Below, piece after piece: positions 1-9,359 of a DNA stretch of 64,000 bases (the first letter of the stretch is position 1; every line of letters begins with the position of its first letter). The position numbers and the translations under genes were made by a program. Source of the stretch: Colwellia sp. Arc7-635 (GTDB lineage Bacteria > Pseudomonadota > Gammaproteobacteria > Enterobacterales > Alteromonadaceae); NCBI RefSeq assembly GCF_003971255.1, contig NZ_CP034660.1, positions 372,001 through 436,000 on the forward strand, read 5' to 3'. Below the pieces are notes generated by a model. It was not told the DNA's origin. It saw only the letters and a program-made list of their open reading frames with translations, and did no database searches.

Positions 1-940
1 TAGTGCTTACTGATCTAGATTTTGCTATATGGGAAGTCGATCTAAGGCCTGTAATTTCATCTTTGTTAATATCTTTAAAATGTAGTGTTTCAAACTTGTC
101 GGTATTATTGGCTAAATATTTACATAATTTTAAAAATCGCTTTAAACAAATTTTATCTAAGCTATGTGTTCCAGTTTTTCTATTGCGTTTAATCCACTCG
201 AAAGAGTGAAGGACAATGACACAGGAATATTGTTCAGCTTGCCAGTTTGATAAAAGAGTATCTTTAATTTCAGAAAAAGAGCAAGCACTCAATTGAAGGT
301 GCCTCTTGTGATGGGGGTAGTCGGTAAAGTTACTAACTGGAACTTCAATAGTATCAAAAACTAACTCTGGTTTCGTTAAAGTCTTGCTAACTACTATATT
401 ACAAGGGTTATTTAAATAAGGCTCATTATAACTAGTATCAAAAGGGATGTTTAATTCATGTAAGGCTTTAAGTGTATTGTTAGATGCACCGTAGTTCCCT
501 GCTCTGAAGCTACAAATATCACTGTCGTGATATTTTAGAATCATAGATCTAGCATGATTAATCAGCTTAATTTGTTCGTTAAGTTCAAAGCTACCAATAT
601 TTCGATGTAGTTTATCGAAAGTGACAGGAAAGTTTTCTGCACCATTCAACCATTCGGTATGTATATGTAAGGAAACTTCTTGACCGGCTCGCTGAATATT
701 TTTAACTGCACTTTCCAAAGGTTCTTGGCCAGAGTGATAAGAAAAAAAAGGTTCAACAAAAAATGATGCATTTAAATTGTATCTTTTAAATGTTTCAAGT
801 TGAAAGTTAAGGCCATATTCCCCTTCGTCCGTTATTCCCCATAAACCACTGGAAACATTCTTTTTTATATCGTGATAAAACTCCCATACCTCAGTATCTA
901 TCGTAAGAAAGACTTTTAATTTTTGCTTTTCGAGTGACAC
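1..940 (-). CDS. Polysaccharide deacetylase (NodB-like), 3'-truncated by window edge
   Basis: An open frame on the minus strand runs from a GTG at 940 off the left end of the window (313 codons without a stop). The GTG is preceded by AAGGA at about 6 nt spacing, which fixes the start. The N-terminus reads VFLTIDTEVW, the Asp-bearing first motif of NodB-type deacetylases. It is followed near residue 95 by HIHTEW, the metal-binding HxxxH-like motif, and later by FRAGNYGA, corresponding to the third motif. Such enzymes remove N- or O-acetyl groups from polysaccharides, and they are common in exosortase/EPS clusters like the one to its right. No signal peptide is visible, so it may act in the cytoplasm. 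It is divergent from the acyltransferase at 1177. The C-terminus lies outside the window. Confidence 0.8.
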   Translation of the reverse strand, partial: MSLEKQKLKVFLTIDTEVWEFYHDIKKNVSSGLWGITDEGEYGLNFQLETFKRYNLNASFFVEPFFSYHSGQEPLESAVKNIQRAGQEVSLHIHTEWLNGAENFPVTFDKLHRNIGSFELNEQIKLINHARSMILKYHDSDICSFRAGNYGASNNTLKALHELNIPFDTSYNEPYLNNPCNIVVSKTLTKPELVFDTIEVPVSNFTDYPHHKRHLQLSACSFSEIKDTLLSNWQAEQYSCVIVLHSFEWIKRNRKTGTHSLDKICLKRFLKLCKYLANNTDKFETLHFKDINKDEITGLRSTSHIAKSRSVST

Positions 941-1176
941 TTATCTTCCTTGCTACTACAGTACGGATGTACGAATAAATATAAAACTAGAGTATAACGA
1001 TATGATTCAATAAATTATATAGTTTAATACTTTATGCATTTCATATGTTCTACTACAAGCGAGTTACTTGCAGGGGTGATAGTCGTTTAATTGCTATGTT
1101 ATAGTATGCTTATTTAAGCTAATTTAAAGCTTTATCAGGCTAGCTCATTTTCGTTGATGTAAACAGGATATTTACA

Positions 1177-2091
1177 GTGAATATAAATTTACCTTTCCAG
1201 AGTCATTTTTTTCTATTACGTTTAGGCTTATTTAAGATTGCTAAAATAAAAAGCAATTGTGTGGCGATTAATCAGAGTAATATTCATCTTTATAAAGACT
1301 ATACTCAATGCCAAATCAATGACTTTTTAAAAAAAACTGATTACTTTAAAATAGATGATATTAACGTAAACCTTAATTTTATTGAAAAATTTGAAACAGG
1401 TAGAAAAGTATACAAAGGTAACAACTCAAACCTTATTAATTACTATATAAACTTAGTTGATGGTTATGATAATTATATAGCTGATATGAAGAGTAAATAC
1501 AAAAAAGAGCTGAGAAGAGAAGTGCGACGTTTCTATGAAGCATTCGAATCAGTTACTATAGTTTATTTCAATAAGTCTGATGAAGTAGATACCTTTATGG
1601 CAGATATGAAAAACATTCATTCTAAAAGCTGGAAAAAAGGTACGTTGAATGAAGTCGCTAAGGCTTCAGTCACTAAGCTTACTAGCCAAGGTGAATGGTT
1701 GGGAGTAGTTTTGTACGCTAATGGTAAACCTATTAGCTATATGCATGGAATATTAAATAGTGATAACGAATATTTATTAATAAATAATGGTTATGATGAT
1801 GATTATAAAAGTTTAAAATCTGGAAAGGTACTCATCTCGAAAATTATCGAGAATCACATGCAGTTTGATATTAAAGCGATTGATTTTGGTTCAGGTAGCT
1901 CAACCTATAAAAAAATATTTTGTAATGACTCTAATAAAATTTATTCATCGTTAATTACAAGTAAAGGCTCTTCATACGCATTTCTTTTTCAAGTCCAAAT
2001 ATGGCTAGATAACTTTTACATGTTTATTAAGCGTATTAGTGAAAAGTTAAATTTTGCTCATAAATTACGAAAAATAGTTCGAAGCCGATAA
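1177..2091 (+). CDS. FemAB/CelD-like GNAT-fold acyltransferase
   Basis: A 304-residue soluble protein with a GTG start and AGGATA upstream. The middle holds a basic stretch (KSKYKKELRREVRRF, about residues 104-118), typical of the CelD/BioF2-like acyltransferase family (Acetyltransf_6). The C-terminal half carries the GNAT-type strand GEWLGVVLYANGKPISYMHG and the IDFGSG motif near residue 245. Related proteins in EPS and exosortase clusters are thought to transfer acyl or aminoacyl groups to sugars. The substrate here is unknown. It lies alone between two minus-strand genes, divergent from the deacetylase. It is one of three acyltransferase-like genes in this cluster. Family assignment is by motif reading and is moderately secure. 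Confidence 0.65.
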   Translation: MNINLPFQSHFFLLRLGLFKIAKIKSNCVAINQSNIHLYKDYTQCQINDFLKKTDYFKIDDINVNLNFIEKFETGRKVYKGNNSNLINYYINLVDGYDNYIADMKSKYKKELRREVRRFYEAFESVTIVYFNKSDEVDTFMADMKNIHSKSWKKGTLNEVAKASVTKLTSQGEWLGVVLYANGKPISYMHGILNSDNEYLLINNGYDDDYKSLKSGKVLISKIIENHMQFDIKAIDFGSGSSTYKKIFCNDSNKIYSSLITSKGSSYAFLFQVQIWLDNFYMFIKRISEKLNFAHKLRKIVRSR

Positions 2092-2106
2092 CTTTAGAAT
2101 TACTGT

Positions 2107-2757
2107 TTAAAAAGTAATGAGATATAATTTCTTTTTATTTTTTTTAATCACAAGTTGTAAAGCAAATTTGTTTAAGAATATAAATGATTTTATCTCCCTA
2201 ACTAAGGAAAAATTAGCTTTTTCTATACCTTTGATAGATGGAGTGTTGTTAGTTGCACAAGAAATAAGTACTTTTTTATATCCAGTTTTAAATAAGGACT
2301 GTGCAGCTAATTGTATTGTTATAGGGTATAAACCTTGCCCACGATATTGGTTATTAGTCCAACAATTTCCAATTAAAGGTGTTTCATCTAATTCATGTAT
2401 AATTCTTTTGTATCTTGATTTGAACTGAACAAAACTAGTATGTATTACTTCCTTCATATCTGTGACAGCAAATAGAATACTGTCTCCTTTAATCCCGCTT
2501 ATATATACTTCAATTTCACCGTTACTTATAGAATCGAGTAAAGAGATGTTTTCTTTATTTTCGTAATTAAGACAGTCTATTCTATGGGTTTTCCAATTAT
2601 GCAAAAGTATGGAGGTTTGAGTGTCAATCTTTTGATGGTAACTCTCTATTTGGTAAATATTTTCATGAGTTATTCTTACTATTCTAGAAATAAGAAAACG
2701 TGTTAAACCAGCAATTCCTCTGCTTAATAATAGTTGCTTAATTTTCTTGTAAATCAT
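2107..2757 (-). CDS. GNAT-like acyltransferase, EPS cluster
   Basis: A protein of about 216 residues read from the ATG at 2757. A longer frame reaches 2838 but would overlap the upstream ligase gene by about 50 nt, so I prefer the internal ATG, which leaves 29 nt after the ligase stop. The C-terminal half contains IGNCWTNNQYRGQGLYPITIQ, which looks like the acetyl-CoA pyrophosphate-binding motif of GNAT enzymes (RGxGxG/Y), followed by VLISCATNNTPSIKGIEKANF, the usual end of a GNAT fold. The function is probably acylation of a sugar or lipid intermediate of the exopolysaccharide. Its position as last gene of the minus-strand cluster supports this but does not define the substrate. Confidence 0.55.
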   Translation of the reverse strand: MIYKKIKQLLLSRGIAGLTRFLISRIVRITHENIYQIESYHQKIDTQTSILLHNWKTHRIDCLNYENKENISLLDSISNGEIEVYISGIKGDSILFAVTDMKEVIHTSFVQFKSRYKRIIHELDETPLIGNCWTNNQYRGQGLYPITIQLAAQSLFKTGYKKVLISCATNNTPSIKGIEKANFSLVREIKSFIFLNKFALQLVIKKNKKKLYLITF

Positions 2758-2786
2758 TTCATTGAATCCATAGTATAGCTGAAATT

Positions 2787-4130
2787 TTATAGGCCTAATT
2801 TTAGTGATACATACACAGCGATGATAACGACCCAGCAATAACCCATTGACTTAAAAGCGAGAGAGTTATTGAAGTACTGTTTATACTCTGACTTGAGCTT
2901 TACTATACGTATATGTGACGCAACTGTCATTCCCATAAAGATAAATAATAGTAATGTAAACATACGACTGATAAAAAATCCGGTGATCATAAAGCCAATC
3001 ATTGAAAAAAATAATGTTTTATTAAGAAGTCGCTCATTTTCAAAGGCTGAGTTTTTTTCTTCAGTTAACTCGTCTGTTTTATCGCTAAGATTATTTTTTA
3101 GTTTACTTGCTTTAATGATTAAATAACCGGTCAATACTGTAAAAATTAAAGCTCCGCCCCATAATGAATAACCTGGAATACCTAACTCTCCTGCTACATG
3201 GATATAGGAGTTATGAGCAACAAGACCATGATGATCAAAAAATTGGCCTTTACCAATACCAAAAATAGGATTATGCATTAGCATCTGTATCCCAGCATAC
3301 CAAGCTTCTAAGCGACCATTTGCTGAAGCATCAATATTACTTTGTAATGATGCAACAATAGTCGCTGCAATTGGTGATAAAATAGCAGTAGTAATAAATA
3401 ATTTAGGACCTGCATTTACTACTAGTAAGTACACACCAAGCAAGCCACCAGCACCCAACATACTGCCTCTTGAGCCTGTTAAATAAATGCCATAGCCCAG
3501 TGCACCTAATGTAGCTAACATAGCTAATTTTAATAAAAATTGGCCTTTATTATAAAAGTAGAATGCAAAAGGTATATTCATGACTAAAAACATACCTAAG
3601 TCGTTAGGATCATTAAAAAAACCAAGGTAAGTTATACGTCTTTCACCTAAATCAATGTAGCCAACAGAATGCGAATTTAATGCCCAACCAAAGCCTTCAA
3701 ATGCTGTTTGTTGTACATGGCCATTATGTACCATCAGTAATGAAGCAATTAAACAAACCGCCATTAATATATGCTGACGTTTGATAGTGGTAATACAAGT
3801 GCTCATTAAAAACAGAGGAATAATCGCGCTAATAAATAGTTTCTTTGCTTCTTCAATACCGAACATACCTGAACCGTTTAAAAAGCCTGACATAACAATC
3901 AAGGGGATTAATGCTAATAGCATCCAGTGTTGCGGGTATAATTTTAGTGGCCTTTGGACCATCAATACTAAACAAAAAGTAATAATTGCAAATGTTTTTA
4001 TAAGTATCCATTCGGTACTTGCTTGAAACATTTCATGGGGGCGTATTAATGTTGATGCGGTATAAAGAAATAAAAAGAAAAATGCTGCGGTAGAGTCTTT
4101 TTCTTCATTTGTAGGAAACTTACGTGCCAT
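2787..4130 (-). CDS. O-antigen ligase/Wzy-like protein, exosortase A system-associated
   Basis: A 447-residue polytopic membrane protein with about 10 hydrophobic segments and a large loop (about residues 130-175) containing FGWALNSHSVGYID and FFNDPNDLGMFL. GSRGSMLG near residue 220 is a hallmark of the Wzy/WaaL O-antigen ligase superfamily. The second loop has the GKGQFFDHHGLVAHNSYIH stretch, which carries the conserved His of these ligases. The combination matches the putative O-glycosylation ligases found with exosortase A. It would polymerise or transfer lipid-linked glycan on the periplasmic side of the inner membrane. A charged tail (about 350-370) separates the last membrane segments. 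It lies between two acyltransferase-like genes in the same direction. Confidence 0.8.
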   Translation of the reverse strand: MARKFPTNEEKDSTAAFFFLFLYTASTLIRPHEMFQASTEWILIKTFAIITFCLVLMVQRPLKLYPQHWMLLALIPLIVMSGFLNGSGMFGIEEAKKLFISAIIPLFLMSTCITTIKRQHILMAVCLIASLLMVHNGHVQQTAFEGFGWALNSHSVGYIDLGERRITYLGFFNDPNDLGMFLVMNIPFAFYFYNKGQFLLKLAMLATLGALGYGIYLTGSRGSMLGAGGLLGVYLLVVNAGPKLFITTAILSPIAATIVASLQSNIDASANGRLEAWYAGIQMLMHNPIFGIGKGQFFDHHGLVAHNSYIHVAGELGIPGYSLWGGALIFTVLTGYLIIKASKLKNNLSDKTDELTEEKNSAFENERLLNKTLFFSMIGFMITGFFISRMFTLLLFIFMGMTVASHIRIVKLKSEYKQYFNNSLAFKSMGYCWVVIIAVYVSLKLGL

Positions 4131-4262
4131 TGGAATGCGAGTCCTTTCGATAACTTAAAATATCGTATTGATGAGAAGGAGGCTAGAGTAATCAAGGTTA
4201 TTATCTATTAAACAGATTAAATGTCTATCATGTTTTTTTCTATCTTTAATATTACTCAATGC

Positions 4263-5375
4263 TTATGCTGTTAAAGAAAAAACTTTATGTACTAATTTAT
4301 GTAGAAAGACTTTTTTAGGGTTTACCTTAATCTCTAGATTGGCCATAGGCTCCCGATGAGCATCAAATTTTTCTTTATAACTATTTTTTAGCTCTCCCAT
4401 CATAAAATCATAATACTCGTAATCGCAATTTTCGATACTCCACAGGTGTAAAGATAAACCTAATGAAAAATTTGCATAGCCCTCACTGTCCCAACCACAT
4501 TGATAGAAATACAGCGTAGTATCATCGAAAAAATAATAGTTAATCGCAATTGGCGTATTAGCAACGGTAATGGCGCTTATTTTTATGGTGCTTTTAGTTC
4601 TGTATTTCTCATGAAAACGCTTAAAGTCTTCGTGCGCGAAGGCACCCTTGTTACCTCTGCTTTTCCACAGGCTTTGATGATATTCAATAAGTAAATTGGT
4701 ATAACGTTCGTGCTCTTTCTCATCAACCCAATGATAAGTCGCATTGATTTTTTTTAATTGATTATTTGATCGTTTATATCGAGCACGGGTATTCTTGCTT
4801 AAGCTTTGTAGTGTCCACTTTGAGCGTTCAATACAATATCGGCTATGGGTTGTCACTGCGGTATATTTGAAAACTGTTTCTAATAGCCCTTTAATGTGAC
4901 TACTTTGTAAAGCAGCACCCCAAAGAATTTTATCTATATCGAGTGCTGCTAATTTCTTTTGCAGTTCGGGTAAAACTGTTGCTTCAAATCTTTTTGCTAT
5001 TATAGCGTCACAATATTCTGATGAAACTTCTGCTTCTTCTACTTCCCCTTGCCCTAAAGGGTGCAGCACTTTCAAGTGCGGCCACTGTAATGAATTTTGG
5101 ACGTAACAAGGCAATATAGCGACTAAGTTGTTGTCAATGTAACCCGCTAACGTCATTAACTTCCAATTACTTTGCCAATAAGTACGGTACCAAGTTAACA
5201 GCCATTGAGGAGAAGAGAATGGAGTCGCGGTTGAAGACTGCTGCGCTAATGTTTGCCACTGCTGCGCAAGGGCACTTAAGTCATCAAAAGTCGTAATTAA
5301 TTGCCACTGAATATTGCTAGTCACTTGTTCATTGTCTTTCATCAAAGTCATTGTGTGTTGTCTGAACTCAACCAT
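4263..5375 (-). CDS. CelD/BcsL-like GNAT acyltransferase
   Basis: About 370 residues. A TTG start at 5387, this ATG at 5375, and ATGs at 5354 and 5342 are all possible; none has a strong ribosome site. The start overlaps the end of the upstream exported-protein gene, suggesting translational coupling. The N-terminal part has FSSPQWLLTWYRTYW, typical of the CelD family (cellulose-biosynthesis-associated GNAT). The central part has the basic KNTRARYKRSNNQLKK segment. The C-terminal GNAT core includes INYYFFDDTTLYFYQCGWD and ends with YYDFMMGELKNSYKEKFDA, the conserved D-x-x-x-G-x-x-x-Y-K block. It probably acylates a sugar intermediate in EPS synthesis. This protein and the one at 1177 belong to the same broad family but are not close copies. 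Confidence 0.7.
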   Translation of the reverse strand: MVEFRQHTMTLMKDNEQVTSNIQWQLITTFDDLSALAQQWQTLAQQSSTATPFSSPQWLLTWYRTYWQSNWKLMTLAGYIDNNLVAILPCYVQNSLQWPHLKVLHPLGQGEVEEAEVSSEYCDAIIAKRFEATVLPELQKKLAALDIDKILWGAALQSSHIKGLLETVFKYTAVTTHSRYCIERSKWTLQSLSKNTRARYKRSNNQLKKINATYHWVDEKEHERYTNLLIEYHQSLWKSRGNKGAFAHEDFKRFHEKYRTKSTIKISAITVANTPIAINYYFFDDTTLYFYQCGWDSEGYANFSLGLSLHLWSIENCDYEYYDFMMGELKNSYKEKFDAHREPMANLEIKVNPKKVFLHKLVHKVFSLTA

Positions 5376-6880
5376 GATTCTAACCAAGGTAAATCGCTGG
5401 TGGTTGAGTATGTCCAGCCAAAACGTCTTGGCGGTAACATAGGTAAATAGTCATGTTTTTTGTTTTGATATTTTTTGTTAATATCTTTGCACTGCTGAAC
5501 AAATACGTTAAAAAGCTCTTGTAGTATATAAGTATCTTCAGTTGTTTTTTTCTTTATATATAAAGACTTTCCAATGAGACTAGCTACATCGCATGCATGT
5601 TGACCATCAGTATATGGATTTTTTATTTCCAAAAGTTTATTATCCATAGCTGCAAGGTAAAGTGGCAGTACTTTGTTGTCAAACCTTTCATTGGTGAAGT
5701 GAATGCCATAATGGGGCATGAAATCACCGAAAGCACTAAGTAATGCTGCGGAGTTTGTATCATTGCTAAGTCGATAATAACGCCATAAACTATCGCTTAA
5801 TAAAGCCATCATCCATGGCGAACATACGGGAGAGTTGCCTGCCTTACCTTCATGTGACTTATAAGTGTGCTGAGGGCAGCCCCTTAATGGCCAGTCATCT
5901 TTAGGGTTGAATACCATTTGTACCGTAGCTTCAATGATCTCGTCTATTCTATTTTTAGCAGCAATGCTACCGGTTACTTCCCAATAGGCAATCGCAATAT
6001 TTAATGCTGCTGCCTGGTGACGTTCAGTCCAGAACCTATGCTCACCATCGTATGTGGGATTCCAACTTAATGCTCTGTCATAAAAAGCTTTTAATACATT
6101 TATTACTTCTTTGTCACCGGTTAGCAAGTAGTAATAAAGTAATCCATTGGGCATTAAGTACTTTAAGTCGTAGCTGTCTTTTAATTTAAATTGACCGGTA
6201 TCGTCTATGTTCGCTAAGTAAAATTTTGCTAACTTTGTGCCTTCTTTAAGCCACTTAGGATCTTCCGTGAGTATATATAGTTGGTATATTGCCCTAGGTC
6301 GGTCAAATAACCATTGTGAAAATTTATTTTTTGGGTAACCCTTTTCATTAAGCAGTGCTTCATTAGTCACAAAGTTGGCATAAAGTGATTGTGGTTTAGT
6401 ATACCAATCCGTGTTTATCTTATTCGTTTTAGGATGCAATAGAATGCTTTGAGCTAACCATGACTTATCTGGGTAAATCAAATAGGGCAGTGTCTTGTTT
6501 GCTAAACTTGCTAGCTTAATATTTTTGCCTGTTGTATCCGTTGTGCTCCAGCTTAAGGTGTAATTTAGACTCTCTCCTTTTGCTGTATTGTTTTCGTCAT
6601 TGAGCTCTATTATTAATAATCTAATGAATTTTTGCGTGTTTTCTGTATTCCATGTATTGAGAGCCATAAAATTGGTGTCAATTTTTCGCCCCCACAATGT
6701 AAGCTTTACTGTTGAATTTAATGCTATCTTGGCATTTGGTACTGGCAGTAGTAATGTTTTTTGATTACTAGGTATACTCAGCTTTATTGAGTGATCTTGC
6801 GCTGTGCTGTGCAATGAACAAAGGCATAGCGTTAAAAAAATAATAGGTAAGTACCATTTTGTATATTTAATCATTATCAA
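5348..6880 (-). CDS. Exported protein of unknown function, alpha-toroid-like, EPS/exosortase cluster
   Basis: A 510-residue protein with a clear Sec signal peptide (hydrophobic residues 9-27, predicted cut after HSTAQ). I do not recognise the family. An N-terminal beta-rich part (about 30-130) precedes an alpha-helical region (about 170-500) with regularly spaced aromatic-rich helices, for example FWTERHQAAALNIAIAYWEV and PVCSPWMMALLSDSLWRYYRL. This pattern recalls (alpha/alpha) toroid glycan-active enzymes such as lyases and unsaturated glycan hydrolases. No catalytic motif can be named, so glycan processing is only an inference. The ATG overlaps the TGA of the EEP-family gene upstream (ATGA), so the two are translationally coupled. 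It sits between that gene and a CelD-like acyltransferase. Confidence 0.7.
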   Translation of the reverse strand: MIMIKYTKWYLPIIFLTLCLCSLHSTAQDHSIKLSIPSNQKTLLLPVPNAKIALNSTVKLTLWGRKIDTNFMALNTWNTENTQKFIRLLIIELNDENNTAKGESLNYTLSWSTTDTTGKNIKLASLANKTLPYLIYPDKSWLAQSILLHPKTNKINTDWYTKPQSLYANFVTNEALLNEKGYPKNKFSQWLFDRPRAIYQLYILTEDPKWLKEGTKLAKFYLANIDDTGQFKLKDSYDLKYLMPNGLLYYYLLTGDKEVINVLKAFYDRALSWNPTYDGEHRFWTERHQAAALNIAIAYWEVTGSIAAKNRIDEIIEATVQMVFNPKDDWPLRGCPQHTYKSHEGKAGNSPVCSPWMMALLSDSLWRYYRLSNDTNSAALLSAFGDFMPHYGIHFTNERFDNKVLPLYLAAMDNKLLEIKNPYTDGQHACDVASLIGKSLYIKKKTTEDTYILQELFNVFVQQCKDINKKYQNKKHDYLPMLPPRRFGWTYSTTSDLPWLESWLSSDNTQ

Positions 6881-7839
6881 TGTCCGTTGAATGATACTTT
6901 TGATAAAACAGGGTAATGATCGCCGCCCAATGTTTCTAATACTCTTGCCTTTTCGATATTAAATTCTTTCGACAGTAATATATGATCAACTCTAATGCCA
7001 GGCACACTAAAGCCTCTATATTTATAGTCAACCGTCGTATTAAAGCCATGACCAACGCTAGAAATAGCATTTTTATATGATGAAAACTTTTGTCTATATA
7101 AACTATCAGAAACACTCATGTTAAAGTCACCTGCAATAATTACGTTGCTTTTAGTTGATGCCCAATCATTAATTATACCTGCTGCAATAATGCGATTTTC
7201 ATGAACATTATTTACTTCATTAAAGTTGTTAAAAACTTTTCTGACTGATGGAAAATGGATATTGGCAATGTTCACTTTTGTCTTATTTAGCTCTATTTCA
7301 TAAAAAGCGGCCCATTTTCCATAGCCACTGAACATAGCACTATCCAAGTATTCTTTATTGGTGAATTTATATTTACTAATAAAGCACAAGTTACCTTTGC
7401 AATCTCTAAAGGGATATTCTTTAAATACTTTGAGTGCCGCTAAATGTCCTGCTTCTTGTAATAAAAGTATATCTGGATTGTAAAATTTTATTAAGGCTTC
7501 AATTTTTGGCTGTTTAGAGCCTTCACCAAGGTTAGCGGTCACCAGTGTTATCGCATTTTTATCGTCAAGAGTACCTTCGCTGAAATTGATTTGAATATCG
7601 ATATAGAAGTAACCGACTAGAAAGAACAAAGGTAAAGAATAGCGCTGGATTTTTGATAGTTTGTGCGAAACTGCTAGTAAAAATAAACATAGGAATAAAT
7701 AGCTGTATCGCGGTGAAAACAAAATAACATATTGCCATAATATTAAATGTTCGGTTTTAGGCGCAAAAATTGTAATAGCAACGGCAAGCGTTATGAATAA
7801 AGCAACCCAGTACAGTAATTTAATTACTTTATTTATCAT
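6877..7839 (-). CDS. Membrane-anchored endonuclease/exonuclease/phosphatase (EEP) family protein
   Basis: A 320-residue protein. Three hydrophobic segments occupy residues 1-85, then an EEP domain follows. Its catalytic motifs are visible in order: TANLGEG (about 101), LLLQEAG with Glu129, IIAGDFNMS with Asp238 and Asn240, IRVDHILLS with Asp285/His286, and GGDHYPVLS with Asp307/His308. All key metal-binding and catalytic residues are present, so the enzyme should be active, and its topology probably puts the domain in the periplasm. Family members cleave phosphodiester or phosphomonoester bonds in nucleic acids, lipids or inositol phosphates. In an EPS cluster a lipid-phosphate or glycan-phosphate substrate is an inference. 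It is coupled by ATGA overlap to the downstream exported-protein gene. Confidence 0.8.
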   Translation of the reverse strand: MINKVIKLLYWVALFITLAVAITIFAPKTEHLILWQYVILFSPRYSYLFLCLFLLAVSHKLSKIQRYSLPLFFLVGYFYIDIQINFSEGTLDDKNAITLVTANLGEGSKQPKIEALIKFYNPDILLLQEAGHLAALKVFKEYPFRDCKGNLCFISKYKFTNKEYLDSAMFSGYGKWAAFYEIELNKTKVNIANIHFPSVRKVFNNFNEVNNVHENRIIAAGIINDWASTKSNVIIAGDFNMSVSDSLYRQKFSSYKNAISSVGHGFNTTVDYKYRGFSVPGIRVDHILLSKEFNIEKARVLETLGGDHYPVLSKVSFNGH

Positions 7840-7961
7840 ATTCTTAATTTCTCACGCTAATGCTAGCACGGAGTGACTGCACAAAAGCAACAACGTCTAC
7901 TTGTACTTAAATTTTATGCTCTAAATACAAGCAATAAACATTGTTTTTGACGATGATGTTT

Positions 7962-9359
7962 TTAGTTATTTATCAGCTTGTTGAATCGTAATTTTTCTGA
8001 AATACAATTATTTGAGCAATGACTATATTGCCAGTGTAAATACGTTTCACTCTGACCAGATAATGCTGCTTTAATACGTTGTTTTTTAAAGGCCCCAGCA
8101 TAAGCGGTTTTTTGATTATTAATATCAAAACTGTAGCGTATTAATGCAACTCTATTTTGTTTTGCGATAGTGATGTAGTTCCAATCACCTATAATTTCTT
8201 CACCAATCTCATGCCAGCCGAGTGGTATATAAATATTGTCATGAGCCGTTGGTTTACCATTACCTAACGTACCATTGAAAAAGTACTTTAAGTAAATGTC
8301 AGGCGTGTTAGCGGTGTTCGATGATATTTGCTCTACAGTGGTATAGCGTTTAATGATCGGTTTAATTTCCGATATTTCACCGCTTGATGGTAAGTCGTTT
8401 AGAAATAATGATTTTAGTGCTGTTGATGAAATGATAATAGCGACGAATAAGATCACAGTATTCACTCGTGCAGGATAAACACTGCTTGGCGATGCTACAT
8501 TAATAACCGTGTCTGACAACAAGTCGTGATCAGCTAATTTATTACCCCACATAAACAATAAAAACATAAAGGGAATATATAAATACCATCCGAAAACATT
8601 ATGATCAGTCATTAAGTCACTTTGCATGTCGGTATATTCACCAATAAGGATTAATGCGGTAATTCTGATCCAATTAGTAAGTAAAGCGCCTAAGATAGCA
8701 ACAGTAAAAAACAGCAATGCTTTTTTGGTGTTCTTAATATAAAGAAAACTGAATAATGAGCTAATGGCGAGCGAAACTATTAAGTACCTTAGGCCACTGC
8801 AGCCGCCTGCAATTTCAAAAACTCCTGCAGGAATAGTGACAAAGTTACCTTCTACAAAAGTGGGTATGCCGCTATAGCTCATTAAAAAAGTTACTGCACT
8901 TGTTGAAACTTTTTGTAATGTGGCGGTTAGCAGCCCCCAGCCTGGCATTAGGAAGGCAAGGAACAGCGTCGGAAATATTAGCTGCCAATTTGTACGGTAT
9001 ATCAGCATGATACTTGATAATAAAATAGCTAATGTTGCCGCCCAATAACCGAGACTAATTTGTGCAGACGACATAATAAAGAGCAACGCAGCACTAGCAA
9101 TCATGAGTATTACGGTTAGCACTGATACCTGCTCGCGATATCTCAGTTGACCAATCTTAGCCAAATTATAATATAAATATATTGAGATAATAGGGATAAG
9201 GTATGCGTGTGAATAGGTGCCGTCGTCGAAACTGTTTTCCCATATTGTTTTTAAAACAGGGATGTTCAAAAAAGCAAACAATACAAAAATAAGCATGAGT
9301 CCAAAAGTGGGCTTAAGTGTGTTTTTTTCTAAAGAAAGTGTATCAGTATTATTCGTCAT
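7962..9359 (-). CDS. xrtA: Exosortase A with C-terminal EpsI-like domain
   Basis: A 465-residue protein. The first 275 residues form an eight-segment membrane exosortase domain with the three catalytic residues visible: Cys187 in EIAGGCSGLRYL, Arg232 in LTNWIRITAL and His253 in MTDHNVFGWYLY. After a further membrane segment (about 298-315), the region 320-460 resembles the EpsI/DUF3485 domain (for example YIPLGWHEIGEE), which is often fused to exosortase A. The enzyme is a cysteine transpeptidase of the inner membrane that cuts PEP-CTERM proteins after the PEP motif and releases or attaches them at the surface. Its likely substrate is encoded at 18004. It is the first gene of the minus-strand EPS cluster and is divergent from the wecB-wecC fusion. 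Confidence 0.92.
   Translation of the reverse strand: MTNNTDTLSLEKNTLKPTFGLMLIFVLFAFLNIPVLKTIWENSFDDGTYSHAYLIPIISIYLYYNLAKIGQLRYREQVSVLTVILMIASAALLFIMSSAQISLGYWAATLAILLSSIMLIYRTNWQLIFPTLFLAFLMPGWGLLTATLQKVSTSAVTFLMSYSGIPTFVEGNFVTIPAGVFEIAGGCSGLRYLIVSLAISSLFSFLYIKNTKKALLFFTVAILGALLTNWIRITALILIGEYTDMQSDLMTDHNVFGWYLYIPFMFLLFMWGNKLADHDLLSDTVINVASPSSVYPARVNTVILFVAIIISSTALKSLFLNDLPSSGEISEIKPIIKRYTTVEQISSNTANTPDIYLKYFFNGTLGNGKPTAHDNIYIPLGWHEIGEEIIGDWNYITIAKQNRVALIRYSFDINNQKTAYAGAFKKQRIKAALSGQSETYLHWQYSHCSNNCISEKLRFNKLINN

Noticed and set aside
3-209. 68-aa plus-strand frame at the left edge
   Set aside because: It lies opposite the deacetylase frame, which has all family motifs and a ribosome site.
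2117-2428. 103-aa plus-strand frame
   Set aside because: It is antisense to the GNAT-like gene and resembles no known domain.
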